From Erythrocercus mccallii (Eukaryota > Chordata > Aves > Passeriformes > Dicruridae), in assembly GCA_013397435.1 (NCBI GenBank), contig VZRG01000165.1:1-64000 (forward strand): a stretch of 64,000 nt of DNA. Reading direction: 5' to 3'. The notes under the pieces were generated by a model. The model had not been told where the DNA came from and did not search any database. It was given only the letters and a program-made list of their open reading frames with translations. Below, in pieces: positions 1-12,700 of the stretch. The position numbers and the translations under genes are program-made. Each line of letters opens with the position of its first letter. Position 1 is the stretch's first letter.

Positions 1-103
1 TGAAAAACTTCTTCCTAATATCCAACTTATATTTCCCTTGATGCAGCTTGAGACTGTGTCCTCTTGTTCTGTCAGTTGTTGCCTGGTGAAAGAGAAATGG
101 TGT
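1..103 (-). mobile_element. CR1 LINE fragment, cut by the window edge
   Basis: Read on the minus strand this is part of the C-terminal coding tail of a CR1 non-LTR retrotransposon. The plus-strand text shows the usual CR1 antisense phrases in order: a 'cttcttcctaatatccaac' block, then 'cagcttgagactgtgtcc', 'tcttgttctgtcagttgttg' and 'cctggtgaaagaga'. The insertion continues to the left of the window, so its 3' tail is not visible. Recognisable similarity stops near position 103. It is too short and damaged to encode anything. The family is well known in birds; the exact right boundary is by eye. Confidence 0.82.
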
Positions 104-194
104 ATATAACTCACTGATTTTTTAGAGGCTGCTCTTTTTAGAGGGTTACTTGAACAGCTTCAAAGGTTTTCTCTGTTTCTCACTGTCCCCTCCA

Positions 195-580
195 CCAGTG
201 AGGAGGCTGGGAGTGGGTAGGAGGTTGGGAGGAGGCTACCTAGAACAGAAACCAGAGTTAAAATAATAAGGTAGGTATTTATGGAAAGGCCTTCACAGGA
301 TACACCTTGGGCAATGCAAGAGTCTCGCAGAGATTACACCCAAGATGGATGACTAACACGTGATTTTGGACAGATACAAACTTGGTCCATCTCCATAGCA
401 GAAGCCAATTGTCCAATTACAGCTTCAGGTAGCCGAGTCCCATTCTCCAGTTCGACCCCTCTTACCTTGCTTCTGTTCTTGGTGGTTTACATTTTTTAGG
501 GCTTGGAAAAACAGTGTCCTTGAAGTTAGGGGCTAGAGAAAAGTTGTTTTGTCTGAATAAAATGGTAAGACAGTAGCTGA
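195..580 (-). mobile_element. Probable endogenous retrovirus LTR (solo or partial)
   Basis: This stretch is less AT-rich than its surroundings and on the minus strand reads like an avian retroviral LTR. It holds a central block resembling U3 (about 360-480). A probable transcript 3' region follows, with an ATAAATA poly(A)-like signal near 277-283 and a short run continuing to about 230. I recognise the text as resembling LTRs common in songbird genomes but cannot assign a named family. I could not find clean TG...CA ends or a target duplication, so both boundaries are approximate. No gag, pol or env frame adjoins it. It could instead be another type of interspersed repeat. Confidence 0.5.
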
Positions 581-968
581 CAGGCTGTGGAGTTTTAGTT
601 TTACATTAAAGCAGTGTTCATCTGGAAAATATAGAAGTTAAGGCATCAGAGGCAAAGCTAGAACAGCTGACCCCAATGTACCAGAGGGGTATTTGATGAA
701 CTACGTGGTGTCATGCTTAGCAGTGAAACTGGGGAGTAGTTCAAAGTTGCTCAGAGACTGGCTGAGCATGGATCTGCTGGTGGAAGGTGATTGCCTTTGT
801 GTCACTTGTTTTGTGATTTTTTTCTTTCACTTATTAAACCATCTTTATTTCAACCTATGGTTGTCCTCTAGTTTTTGCTTTCCCAGTTCTCTCCCCCATC
901 CATTGCAGGACAAGTGAGTGAGCAGCTGGTGGATGCTTAGTTGCACCACAGTAGTGGCATATGCAGTG

Positions 969-1006
<38 letters not shown>

Positions 1007-2551
1007 ATATACTGCCAAAATAAAGATAAAACTGAAGAATATATCCTAATGGACATATGTAAGTCGTTCTTAGTTTAGTTTTTTTAAAAAAGATGAGGCA
1101 GTGATTTAACATATTCTACATAAACAGAAAGCCCTTCAAACTGCGGGGGTAAATTTTAACAAGGATATTTAGACAATAATTCACTGTTATATGGCATTTT
1201 TAAATTAAGATTAGATTTCTTAAGAACAAGGCTGAGCCAGTTCCTTGTTGAGTGAATGTCTGTGTCCATGGTTCTCTCTTGCACGCAGGCATTTTGAGCT
1301 CCTGAGCCTGCAGCTTTGTAATGACCTGCCTCACTGCCTGTTTTGCATTGAGAACATAAAAGGGCAGGATGCATCCTCTTCTTGCAACTCTTTCCTAAGT
1401 GCAGCGCTCTAATTCAACCATAAATTACTATACGTGCATCTGAAGATGCAGAAACTACTGACTGAAATTCTACAGCTGGTGTTAATATAGAGGTCAGAAT
1501 AGGTATGCTTATGTCACTCCTTACTAGCTTTGCAGACTCCATTTGTTAGAATAGATACTTATGTCTCATACTCAATAACTGAAGAAAACTGATGGCTTTT
1601 ATTACTGTACAAGTTTAGCTCTAGTTTCTCTATTACTCATGCATTGGTATGAGTGCATGTTTAAATGCATGTTTATTTGAAAAGGTCGCACAATAATCAT
1701 AGCACTAATGCCAGAACAGCCCTTTTGCTGTGAATAAAGATATTGCCGTATTTGTAACAGGCTGCAGCTCTACATTCTGGCTAGATAAATAATCTATTTG
1801 TATACAGAAGCTCATGGCCTGAAATTTGAATTTCATCACTGGAAGCAATTACAGTATCAGTGCAGTCTCTGCACATAATCCCTCATTTAGTAATTTAATT
1901 AAAAACAAGTAGTACCATGAGCACGAGAACTAATGAAGCTTTGTTTTCAATAGAACTGTTTCATGTGGTTGACTGACTTCTGGCTGAGCTATGAGGAAGC
2001 TCCTGTGTGAGTCCCTCTTCTGTTTCCATAATTCAGGAAAATTTCTTTTTTCTAGTTGAACAGCATTAAATGTTTCTTATGTCTATTTCTCCTGACATAA
2101 TTCAGCATTGCAGGAAGGAAGCAAGTTTGGCTGGAGCAGCTATAGCAAGAAAAGGATTCTCAGAACTGAGCATGAAAAACCCAAACAACCACTGCTTCAA
2201 GTATACCAAGCTTGCTTCCTTCTTGCAGCTCTGAACCATGGGTTCTGTACAGCATAAGCCTGGGTAAGAAAACCAGTAACAATCAGAGTAATTCAGAAAA
2301 TTCCATTTAGAAGTAACAGTTTCTACAGAGCCCATATGCTGGGCTGCATGTTTCCAGAGTTCATTAGATTGCCAGCACTTCGTTCACAGAACTGGTGAGC
2401 ATACTTGCCTTATTTTTGAAGTTCTCTGGCTGCAGAAGCTCTTTTAGGGAACTCAAACATGGCTCTACGAAACTCAGTTTAGGCCCATTTTAAAAACGTA
2501 TTACCATGCAAAGCTTCAGAGCTGTATTAGAAATGTAACACAAAAAAAATT
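581..2551. other. Unannotated AT-rich spacer
   Basis: About 2 kb between the probable LTR and the first full CR1 tail. Apart from the GT microsatellite at 973-1000 I see no gene or recognisable repeat. The open frames here are under 90 codons, and one of them simply reads through the GT repeat. They have no recognisable domain and no homologous-looking features. Confidence 0.6.
973..1000. repeat. (TG)14 microsatellite
   Basis: An uninterrupted dinucleotide run of 28 bases, followed directly by an AT-rich 'tatataatat' segment. Such long perfect runs are usually length-polymorphic between individuals. On the minus strand the run produces a Thr-His repeat in a spurious frame. Confidence 0.97.
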
Positions 2552-3016
2552 GACCTGCTGAAATGAGTCCAGAAAAGGCTGCTAAGTTGATCAGAGGGCT
2601 GGAGCACCTCACCTCTGAAGACAGGCTGAGAGAGTTGGGGCTTTTCAGTCTGGAGAAGTCTCCAGGGAGACCTCAGAGCACATTCCAGTACCTGAATGTG
2701 GCTTACAAGAAGGCTGGAGATGGTCTTTTCACAAGGGCATGTAATGTCAGGACAAGAGGGAATGGAAAGTGAAAGAGAGCAGGTTTAGATTAGACATTGG
2801 GAAGAAATTCTTTACTGTGAGGGTGGTGAGATACTAAAACAAGTTTTCCAGAGAAGCTGTGGATGCCTCATTCCTGGAAGTGTTCAAGGCCAGGTTGGAT
2901 AGGGCTTGGAGCAATCTGGTCTAGTGGAAGGTGTCCCTGCCCGTGTCAAGGGGATTGAACTAGATGATCTTTAGATTTCCTTCCAACACAAAACTTTTTA
3001 TGATTCTATGATTCTA
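2552..3016 (+). mobile_element. CR1 LINE, 5'-truncated 3' end
   Basis: A CR1 retrotransposon remnant comprising the last part of ORF2 and the 3' tail. From 2563 the plus strand translates to the conserved C-terminal CR1 frame, including the phrases 'KLIRGLEHL', 'EDRLRELGLFSLEK' and 'TRGNG'. A stop at 2770-2772 interrupts the frame, though recognisable CR1 text continues through 'tctggtctagtggaaggtgtc' to the end. It finishes in 'tgattctatgattcta', the octamer-type tail that defines avian CR1 3' ends. The 5' truncation is normal for CR1 insertion by target-primed reverse transcription. The reverse-transcriptase and endonuclease domains are absent, so it is inactive. Confidence 0.95.
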
Positions 3017-4110
3017 AATGTGAGGTAAGAGCTATATGCTCAAAAGTTTCAGCAATTAAAGGGTCAGGAGAGGGCAGGTACGATGACCCTGGCTTTACTG
3101 TATACCTGAATGAATGTTAGCTAAAAAGTGTGTATTGTTCTCAAAAGTTAAACCAGTTAAGTAGCAGAACTGAAGCTGGCTGGTTACATTGTTCTTCATA
3201 AATTTTATGCAGAACAGATATAAGTTCTGCAGTGAATCCACATGCAATTGCTTTCAACTCTTCTCCAAGTGGATGACAGTGCTATGTATGTTCATCCACA
3301 TTTGCAGCTCAGATGGATCACTGTGTTTGACATTTCAAAGACTAAAAATGATCTAAAAAATAAACACACTGCAATAATTTTGAAGGCTGATCAGTATTTT
3401 AATGTGGTGTCAGTTGACTGTATTTTGTAAATTAGGCAGCGATTTGTTATCAATTTTTAGTGGTGTTTAACATCCCTTAACTCACGAAGGCAGCATTGGT
3501 AGCCTGAAATGTAATGAAGCTTTAATCTGCATGAGAAACAATGACAAGTCTTTTAAAAATTTGGGATGACTTAAGAACTCATGAAAGAGATGTTAACACA
3601 GATACCATACCAGGGTGCCTTGTGAGCTTCAAGGCTGTGCTCTGACAAGTCCCCTCCGTCTGCCAGCAGCACTTTTAGTAAGGGGTATCTGCTTGAACAG
3701 TGAATTTTGTTGAAAAAGGGGGAATTCAAACCGAAAGAGGTGATACAGTGTTCCCCTATATTTGGGACTTAATTGTTTTATGTCTCCAGCAATGGAAAGT
3801 ACACTCCCAAAAACACTTAATAGAGAACTGGCCTTGGTGGTTTCAGTAGAGGGGAACTCCTTAAACCTCAGTTTTGAGGAATGACTAGTTTTATTACTGT
3901 GACTCAGCCAATGTTTCTGGTAATCAGAATTGAAACACATGTTGTTTCATTGGGTTGAGGTGGGGTTTTTTGAGGTTTTACACATGCCACCAATTTCTTT
4001 AGAGGATTTTTTATTTTTGAGGGGTTCCAGATCCTAACACAAAAACAAAAGAGGCATCATGCTGTAGGATCTATCTACAGAAAGGAATTTTGCCTAGAAG
4101 AGGTGTCTGG
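3017..4110. other. Unannotated spacer
   Basis: About 1.1 kb between two CR1 tails of opposite orientation. A 103-codon minus-strand frame spans 3629-3940, but it shows no domain, signal peptide or coding bias that I can recognise. I see nothing else in this stretch. Confidence 0.6.
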
Positions 4111-4562
4111 ATCATGGAATCATAGGATATCCTGAGTAGAAAGGGATCTACAAGGATCACCAAGTCCAGCTCCATGCCCTGCAAACAACCACCCCAAGAA
4201 TCACACCATATGCCTGAAAACATTGTCTAAACACTTCTGGAACTCTGTCAAGTTTGTGCTCTCGCCATTTTCCTGGGAGGACATTCTAGAACCCAAGCAG
4301 TCTCTGGGTAAAGTATCTTTTCCTGATAGCCAGCCTAGACCTCTACTGACACAGCTTCAGGCCATTCCCTCAGGTCCTGTCACTGGTCACTATAGAGAGA
4401 AGATCAGTGCCTGCTCCTCCTCTTCTCCTCACAAGGAAGTTGTAATTCAGTTGTAACTCAGTCTCATTTTCTCCTGGCTGAACAGAACAAGTGACCTCAG
4501 TCACTCCTTGTATTGCTTCCCCTCTAGGCCCTTCACCATCTCTGTAGCCTTCCTTTGGATGC
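4111..4562 (-). mobile_element. CR1 LINE, 5'-truncated, minus strand
   Basis: The plus strand starts with the inverted CR1 tail ('atcatggaatcatagga') and continues through antisense ORF2 text. Landmarks are 'caagtccagctccatgccct', 'gaatcacaccatatgcctga', 'cacagcttcaggccattccc' and 'cctttggatgcc', all in CR1 order. A plus-strand open frame at 4223-4456 is only the antisense of the element. Compared with the plus-strand copy at 2552-3016 the text is that of a different CR1 subfamily. It is truncated at its 5' end near 4562 and carries no enzyme domain, so it is a dead copy. Confidence 0.94.
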
Positions 4563-5435
4563 CATTACTAAATGTGATAAGATAGTGTAAAAACTTCTGC
4601 AGAAGTCCTTTGCTCACAGAGATATTGAATGCTTCAGTCAAGGCTACCCTTGAAATTATATTGTTTACTTCTAAGTGATTTTGTCAGAGACGAAAACAAC
4701 TTTATTAATAGCTTTCAGCACAATACATTAACAGTGAAATTGCTGTCCAGATATTTTTCTTTCCAGTCTTGCTTTCATAGAGGTAAAGAGTGTGTTTTGG
4801 ATTAATTTAATTTACTGTTAAATTTGTCATTTAAATTACTTGACCATAACAGAACAGTTCTCTGTGGCAGACATATCTGTGGTAGTGTGGAAACAATTTG
4901 AGTTGCCTGGATTGACTATAATTTAAAAGAGAAAAGCTGGATTTGAGGTCTCTGGAGTGGATAAGCAAATAGAATATGGATTTGATTAGAAATAAAGTGC
5001 AGTCTACTCTACATGTAAGTTACAGGTGGTGATGTGGTTGGTTACCCTCCAGTAAAATTATTAACACCAGCCATCCCAAGTGGGCTAGGTTTTTCTAAAA
5101 AAGCAAGTTGACAATCCTCCTTATTTTTTACAATATTTTCCAAAAAAATAAGGAGTTTAAATTCTTTATACTTGTGCCATCAAAATGGCATAATGACCTG
5201 TATTTCGGCCTTTAAGTTCCACCTTAAGACAGAAAATTTTGTCTTGTGTGAGTTCTTACCATATCAATAAGATAGTCAGTCTGACTGACGAAGTCAGCTG
5301 CACCAAAACAGGTTTTCTGAACCAAAACCTCACAGGTATTTGATGGAGACATAGGTGCATTTAGGACAAAAATTCTGGCCTCTCTTACACCTGTGTGAAC
5401 CCAGAGTAAATATAATGAGATACATCAGGCATAAG
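4563..5435. other. Unannotated AT-rich spacer
   Basis: About 870 bases between a CR1 copy and the first solo LTR. I see no gene, RNA or repeat in it. Short A- and T-rich runs occur around 5095-5160 but no periodic repeat. Confidence 0.6.
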
Positions 5436-5439
5436 GAAG

Positions 5440-5862
5440 TGTTAGCGTCGGCCGGAAAACATAACCGCACAGGAGCAACTATATGTCAGTGCTTTATTTC
5501 AAGCGCGTGGGGCACGGGGGTCTAAAGACCCAAATCTCATGCCCACTGGATGTACAAATGCTTATGATTCTTATAGCCTGATACATGTGTAGTTCATACG
5601 TAAATTAATACCTTACTCAATATTTTCCTTAAATAATAATTAGCTGATTCTGGTTACTATTACAAAATCACACTCCCCCCCTTCTCTGATTTAGTGCGTA
5701 GTTTTAGGTTACACTTGGTTTGGTAAAGACAATCCCCTTTAATTATCCCAGATCTGGCTACAGTAAAGCTGAGATCTTGTTCCAAGATCTGGTTATCTTG
5801 TACTTTGTTCTAGCTACCACTACTTTTACAATTTCAGAAAGGATTTTAACCCTATACTATCG
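5440..5862 (-). mobile_element. Solo LTR of an endogenous retrovirus, copy 1
   Basis: A 423-bp LTR matched almost end to end by a second copy at 33405-33823. On the plus strand it begins TGTTAG and ends CTATCG, where copy 2 ends CTATCA; the canonical TG...CA is therefore degraded here by one base. It is flanked by the 4-bp direct repeat 'gaag' (5436-5439 and 5863-5866), a target-site duplication. Transcription would run on the minus strand: a TATA-like 'CTATAAG' lies at 5570-5576 and an AATAAA signal at 5493-5498, about 75 bases apart, as expected for U3/R order. No gag, pol or env sequence adjoins it, so it is a solo LTR left by recombination between the two LTRs of a provirus. A 4-bp duplication fits gammaretrovirus-like (ERV1) integration, but the class is an inference. 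Confidence 0.88.
5493..5498 (-). terminator. LTR poly(A) signal (AATAAA), copy 1
   Basis: The minus strand reads AATAAA, conserved at the matching position of the other LTR copy. It lies downstream of the TATA-like box and about 55 bases before the LTR's 3' edge, the expected place for the R-region polyadenylation signal. Activity is not shown. Confidence 0.65.
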
Positions 5863-8800
5863 GAAGCAATACCATACAGGTAAGGACTCTACTGGATTGC
5901 AGAGCTGGGACAATGACTTGCTCATTGGGTGTACAGCTCCTAAAAGTGATAGCTAATAGTTTCAAATGTACTCTCTCTTTTAAATGGTGAAATAATTACC
6001 TGGGCATAGTGACTATTAGGAAGTATATGAGCAGCAAATAATTTACTGCCGGCATTATCTAATAATTATCTCTAGATGAAATTGCAAGACTGCAGTGGGT
6101 TTAGAGCCCATTTGTGACCCATAAAATGTGGGTTAAAACCTCACATTCCACCACTTGCTTTTGCAATTATTACTGCAAATGGTGGGAAAGTACAAAGCAA
6201 TCACCAGTAGAAGAGATCTTTTAATTACTATAATTTCTAAAACTATTAAAAAAAGATAGAAGTTACCCAAAAACTTGATAGCTGATCTCATTATATTCAC
6301 CAGTGAGACAACATAAATGTAACTTGTAGTATTAGTTTAGATAACTTTCCATATTAATCTTCTTCTAAATGATAATATAATTTTTCTGTCATAAGAGACA
6401 ATCAGATAGTTTAAGCCTACATATAGAATGGAAATTAAGGCAGTAAGGGAAGGTCCAAAACAGGATAAGATTTTCTTCTAGAAGCCTATCAGGCCACTTA
6501 TGGGGGAAATTAGAGAGTTTCAGCCATGTCATAAAATAAGTTTTTCTCATAATAAATGTATGTGAGAGATGGCAATAGTTTCTTCTATTGATTACAGCAA
6601 CAACAAGAAAGCACATGAAACCACATGAAAAATGGGGACAAAACCCCTGAAGGAACAGTTTTAATGTAAAATTTGTCAAGTTCATGACAGAGAAAATATG
6701 TTCTACCCAGTCATTTTCAGTAATATTGGAGTTCTCAATTTCTGTAATGAAAATAAAACCTACAGTCAGGGAATATTATGCAAGGGAAATCTTATCACTA
6801 GTAGTGCCTCCTACAAGAGATATCCATGCTCTTGGAAAGCTCACACAATGTAAAATTTAGAAAATGTAGCTTGAGAGTCAAGATAAAATCAAGAAAACTT
6901 TAGGATCCCAGTCCTTGTGCCCTAGTTCTGAGGCTAATTTTCATTTTATTAGATCAGATTCAACAAGCTACATCTCAGGTCCAAAGACAATTTAAACATG
7001 AAATAGGCTGCAGGCAAAGCATGAGAGATGTCTGCAACGTTGAAGATGATATGTAAATATACAAATGAAAGGCTTTAACCTTAGAGCTATGTTGACTTCA
7101 ACCAGTAATAACCTTCCAAACTCTGATGACTGGAAGGAAAAAGTTATTTCCATACTCCCTGTGTAAAAAACCAAACCAAATCCAGTTGAAACCAAAACAA
7201 ATCCTTCTGCTCCCACCCCCAGCAGAGTGAAAATAAATGAGCTGATTCATGGCAGATGTCTGCCCTTTCATGGAATCTGCATTCCTCTCCTCTCGCCATG
7301 CTACATCCCTATCACTGAGTGGCACTGTGTTAAAGGAGATCCACAGGCACGCCACAAGTATGTGCTTACAAAGCCCCATAATCCAAAATGGTTACATGCC
7401 AATGTCGACTTTCCCTGACTCCATAGAAGAATATTGACCTATTGATGTAAGAAAAAGTTTCCCTTGTCTCCACCTCGTGAGATCAAAAGTATTTAGAAGA
7501 AACTGGTTATGAAACACAGTGACTTTGCAAATGAATTCACTCTTCTTTCTTTTCTTTCACAAGAAATTTTGGAAAAGGTGTTACTGGGAAGTATTGAAAT
7601 AGTAAAAGCATAGAAATTACTTCTTGGAAGTAACTGTAACTCATACTGACCTCCCTGGGAGCATATTTTATGATACCCAAGCTACTCAGGTAGGATGAGC
7701 CAGGCAGACTCAGCAGGGATCAACATAATCTGTGTAGCTGTGGCTTCTGCAAAAGAGTCTTTGGCTAACTCGTGGTAGAAACCATCTCCTCCAGACTCTT
7801 AAGAAAACATGTCAGCACAAACCCACTGTTTCACTGGTGAAGTGTATAGGGATAGGTACAAACTGGGCCACATGCTAGGAATTTGGAATTTTTTTTTCTT
7901 TCTGGAGAGGTACCTGACCTGATCTGTTAAGAAAGGAGCCTAGTTCTAACTGAGACATCCTTGAGTTTTCCACAGTTCCTCATTTGATCATTATTGCTAC
8001 ATCCTTTCTTGAACTTTTGTGGTTTGAGCCATAGCTCAAAAGAAAAGCAGTTTTGTTACATAGTTCAATGTAAGAAAGTTTGACAGAGTAATGCCCATCT
8101 GCAGCACTAGATACCACAAACAGTGGATACAGTGTCTTCAACAATGAATTTTGCAAGGCAGCAAGGAAGAAGGAAGCAGAAAGAAGGAAGGAATTCGGAT
8201 TCCCACAGTTTTGTCTGAGCCATTGATGAATCATGAGCAGAAATCTCAGGTGTGTCACCTGCAGCATCACATGTGCTTTACAAAGATCAGTGTTTGGGTA
8301 GACCTGCCCAAAATACATTACAATAGATGCCATCTCTAGTGTCATCAATTACTCCATTACTTTTAAAAACATAAAAGTTTTGATTGACATTAACTCCATC
8401 AAAAGAGAGTGAGATGAGGTCAGGTATCCCTTATCTCTGACACTGTGGTGGTGAGTGCAACGAAAACACGGTATCACTCTCCATGCACCATGGTCCTTGT
8501 CCTCAAAAGACAATTTCTGGTGCCTTATGCTTTAAAAATCACTTTCTAGTGGCAATTTGCTAGCATTTTTGAACTTTCCTATCCATAGGTTCAATGAGAT
8601 AGGGAAAACTTCCAGTTAAGCTTTGTGAATAAAATAGAAACATTTAAAAGCAACACAACCCAAGCACTGCTGAAACCTGAAACAGTGTAACACAAGAGAA
8701 AACTGATGCTCTCTCTTTGCAAGTCAGAGTGACACTTGACTAAACATATTTCCACGGAGGAGAGAAGGAGGGAGAAACTGACGTGTGTAATGGGGGCCTA

Positions 8801-11003
8801 ACAGTCATCTATTCCACCCTCATCTCCTGCAATGCTTTTTTGTATTTTCCTGTCCAATCTAGCTCTCACAGGAAGAATGCCTTCTAGGATCTCCCTGATA
8901 GTTTCAACAGCTCCCACAGCTATCAGGCACAAATTCCCACAGATACTGTTTGTCTCCACACTCTCTTCAGGGAAGGGAAATGAGGAAAATCGTTCCCAGA
9001 AATAATGCTGTCTTGTCCATCTAATTGAGAGGACACTGGAAGGCTGCATCATCCATTCCAGCTCTCTGACAGAAGGGCATCCTGATCTCCCAGAGCTTGG
9101 AATAGGAGAAAGAAAACATTGTCTAGAAACCTGCATCCTTAGATAAGGGTCTTTTGCTTTTTTCCTTTTTTCGGTAGGGAGGATTTGGGGTGCGTATTTT
9201 TTCAGATATTTAATTTTTACACTGGAATTTTGGAATGGACTGAGAATACAAAGTTGGCTAAGAATGCTAAAGTAGTCTTGCAAGTAGTCTTTGGGGCAAA
9301 AAAATGTCTGAAAATATTAAAATATCTAGTTAATTTCCAAAATTTTTGATTTATTACAATCTTATTGCTACTTTTCAAACATCTAGAACTCAGCCTTTTA
9401 AATCAACAAACAATTATTTTCTTTGGAATGAAATACTATAATTCATTTGTTTTCTCAAGGATATAAAACTCACATGGTTGTGTTTTCATCATTTGTGTAT
9501 GTACACATTGTCAGGCATGTATGCATACCTATCTGTACTCCTCATGATAATAGTTACAAATATATTACCCAATTTTAATGCTATTTGATAAGTTGGTACA
9601 TTTTTACAGCAGCTGTAGAATGAAGTGGTTATAGAAATCAGCAGGAGTTCTATTCCTTCCTCAGAGGACTGAAAGGCTGCAATGCAAGTACTGACACTAC
9701 AGGTAATTCACACAGGAGCTGAGCCTGAAGATGTAAATTCTTAACAAATGAGATATCATCTACTCTGCTGGTTTTGGAACAACAAGAAAACCAATTGATA
9801 ACTTCTTTGCAAAACAAGTCTCTGCTATAAGATATCTTGAGACCATTTTGTCTCTCCTGAATGCGACCATCTTTCCCATCCAGAACCCTGAATGGCACTT
9901 GGGTTTGGCTTGCTTTTAGAGCTAGTAACACATCCTTTACCATAGGGCAAAAAAAATCTCATTAGTAATGCTGAAGGGCTCACTCCTTCCACATCCCCCT
10001 AAGATTCTGTCCCTTATTCCAGTTCAACTCCCAGATGAACTTCTTGCAGGGCAGGGTTATTAATTGGCTGAATGGTAGCATCAAAGAATATTAGTTTCTG
10101 GTGGAGTTCTATGTTGGAGCTCTGCCTCCTACTTCAGTTTCCCCTTTATCTGTGGCATTGGTTTAAATATGCTTGCTCAATAGCAATATTTTCACACTCT
10201 GCAGGTTCATGGACACAACAACATTGACTCTATTTTCCTGTGGCCGGATCTCAGCAGAAAGCAACTGATGCTTCAGACTAGGAAGTCCTTGAGGGAAGAA
10301 AGGAGATCTGTAGTACTGAAATAAAGAGTTTATTTGGGGGATGAGGGACAGCGTTGACCACAGATCTCTGAAAGGTTTCAGCACACTGCTTAGATAGAGA
10401 AATATTCTTCCCTTGTATTTCTGACATTTCTGCCAATTCCTTTACTTCACATGCTGTTCTCACCTTCCAACAGTTGACCTTTTCTCTTCCCATTCACCTC
10501 CCTATTTAACAAGTCTCTCTCCCTCCCTTTTGCCATCGAAGGATGTACTGCCACTTGGCAAACTGACATCAAAGCTGTGTGTGTGAGTTCGGGATGTCTG
10601 ATTTCTGGCTCCATTAGGTCAGAACAGACCCGTTCGATATTCTTCAGATACCAAGCTGGCTCACTCTTCTGCACAGAGCTGGCAAAGAAATGTTCCCTCC
10701 CTCTCCTCTTCATTTTATGTGCACATTAAAAGTATCCATGACCAAATCAAAAATTGTGCAGCTGTTTCAATAGCTGCAAAACTGCTTAGAACAGAGAGCC
10801 CAGAGTATAGAGAAAGAGACCTTTGTGAATTGAACACTCTCTGAACTAACTTGTTTGTGAAAACCCATGTATAATTAAAGCCTCTCTTGTTAGTGAACGG
10901 AGCCATACTTAAATACACACAATGTATATCTTTATTTCCAGCTCAATTTTTTTATGGGACATTTTCCAGCAATGTGTATTTTGTGGCTTTGGCAACTGCA
11001 GTG

Positions 11004-11021
11004 CATCATCATCATCATCAT
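11004..11021. repeat. (CAT)6 trinucleotide microsatellite
   Basis: Six perfect CAT units. In one plus-strand frame the region reads as a run of histidines, in another as serines. I take both as by-products of the repeat and not as a coding signal. Confidence 0.9.
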
Positions 11022-12700
11022 TCAAACAGTGGAGCTCCCTGCTTCATTATGAGCATCCTTCCCCTAAAATACTTTTTGATGGACTGCAGTATAGGCAGTC
11101 TAGACCTGAACTGCATAATAAATGGATGCTATGATTCCTCTAATGGCAAGGTCCTTTCTCCCACTGCAAATGGAGATGTAATTCAGATGCACACTATCTC
11201 ACCCTTTGCATGCTGAGAGACAAAATAAACAGCAGCATTCATTTGTCTGTTTCCATTTCCCTTACCAAAAAGTCAACTTCCAAGGAAAATGTTTACCAAA
11301 ATATTTCCCTGAACAATCTGAATAATATTTTAATGGACCACTTACTTAGTTAGTATCTAATTAAATTTTGCATCATGAAGAGCATAGTCAAGTCACTGTG
11401 GTATTGTGAATAAGGTTTCAATAAAAAATACAGAATAAAAGAAATCTGCAAAATAACCATCATTAAACTAATGAGTAAAAATTCAGCAGCTATAATAAAA
11501 TCCACCAGAGAACATATAAACTGCAAACAACCGTATTACCAAACAATATTAGTCAGGTTTCATCTTGTTCCCTCAAGCATCCCAGAACAGAACAGGAAAA
11601 AAAGAAATACTCAGAGGAGAACTTTTTGATGGAAGGGCCAAACACACATACACAGGAAGATGCAGTAAACACTAGCAGCTGCATGGCTTACGGTACAAAA
11701 TAGTGTAACATCTCTTAATTAAAAAATGAATTCATTGTTGTGAGTACATTTCTCTTGACAAAGCACATTTTCTCTTCTGTAGAATGCAATTGTTAACACA
11801 TTGAAAAAATAAACTCAGTTATTTTGACAGTTATACCTGTAATGCAAGGGCATAAAATTAAGGAAGCAGGCAGTCTTCTTCTTTTGCTTGAACTTGGGCT
11901 TGTCACACCCCACCTGGATCCTATAAATATTTTCCTAAAGCTTGTTTGGTTTCTGCACCTCTCCACAACCCAATCCAGCAATAGACATCCATAATACTAA
12001 ACTTGAGCTGCGACACTGAAATCGATCCTCACATGCTTAAGTGCTTTGCTGTGAAGGGGACTGCTGTTAGACCATTGCCCTGTCACTCCATGTAGAGTGA
12101 TTTCCCTGCTGTGCAGTATAACTGTGTAAATGTAATCTGTTCAGTGCTCCAAAGAAATACCTCCATTGGAACATTCACCTAGGGCTTATTTGTGACGTGT
12201 GTGGATGTTATTTATTAGAAAATTTAAACATTATTGCAGCCAATTAGAAAAACACTTTTTATTACTTGCAGCCTTTGCTGCTGCCAGTGCCCCATGTCCT
12301 CCCCCTTGACACCACCATTATATAGTGGCTCACTTAAAAGGCAGAAAATGTGCCCAGCTCTGCAAAGGACTTCTGTCACCTGAGCCCTAGGTGTGTTGGT
12401 AGGCTGATTTTAGCTGTGCTGCCAGTTCTTAAAATCAAGCAGGCAAGAGCACAAGTATTTGAAGGATCCAAATTTCTACAGATTTTTAAATTAGGAGTTA
12501 AACCAACATAAGAGAGGGGTTCCCTCCTCTGAGCTGTAGTTTCAAATACAGAATTCAGAAATATATTTCTGAAAGGGTAATGTCCTGTACTCCATGCTCC
12601 CAATTTTTGGGATTCTTTCCAGTCCACTTCCTCTTGGCCCTAGTTTAGGCAAAATCCAAACTACAGCTATCAGAAACCCCTCCATGTATATTGGTTTTCT

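Noticed and set aside
10887..11216. 109-codon frame with a His run, as a metal-binding protein
   Set aside because: The histidines come from a (CAT)6 microsatellite and nothing else supports coding.
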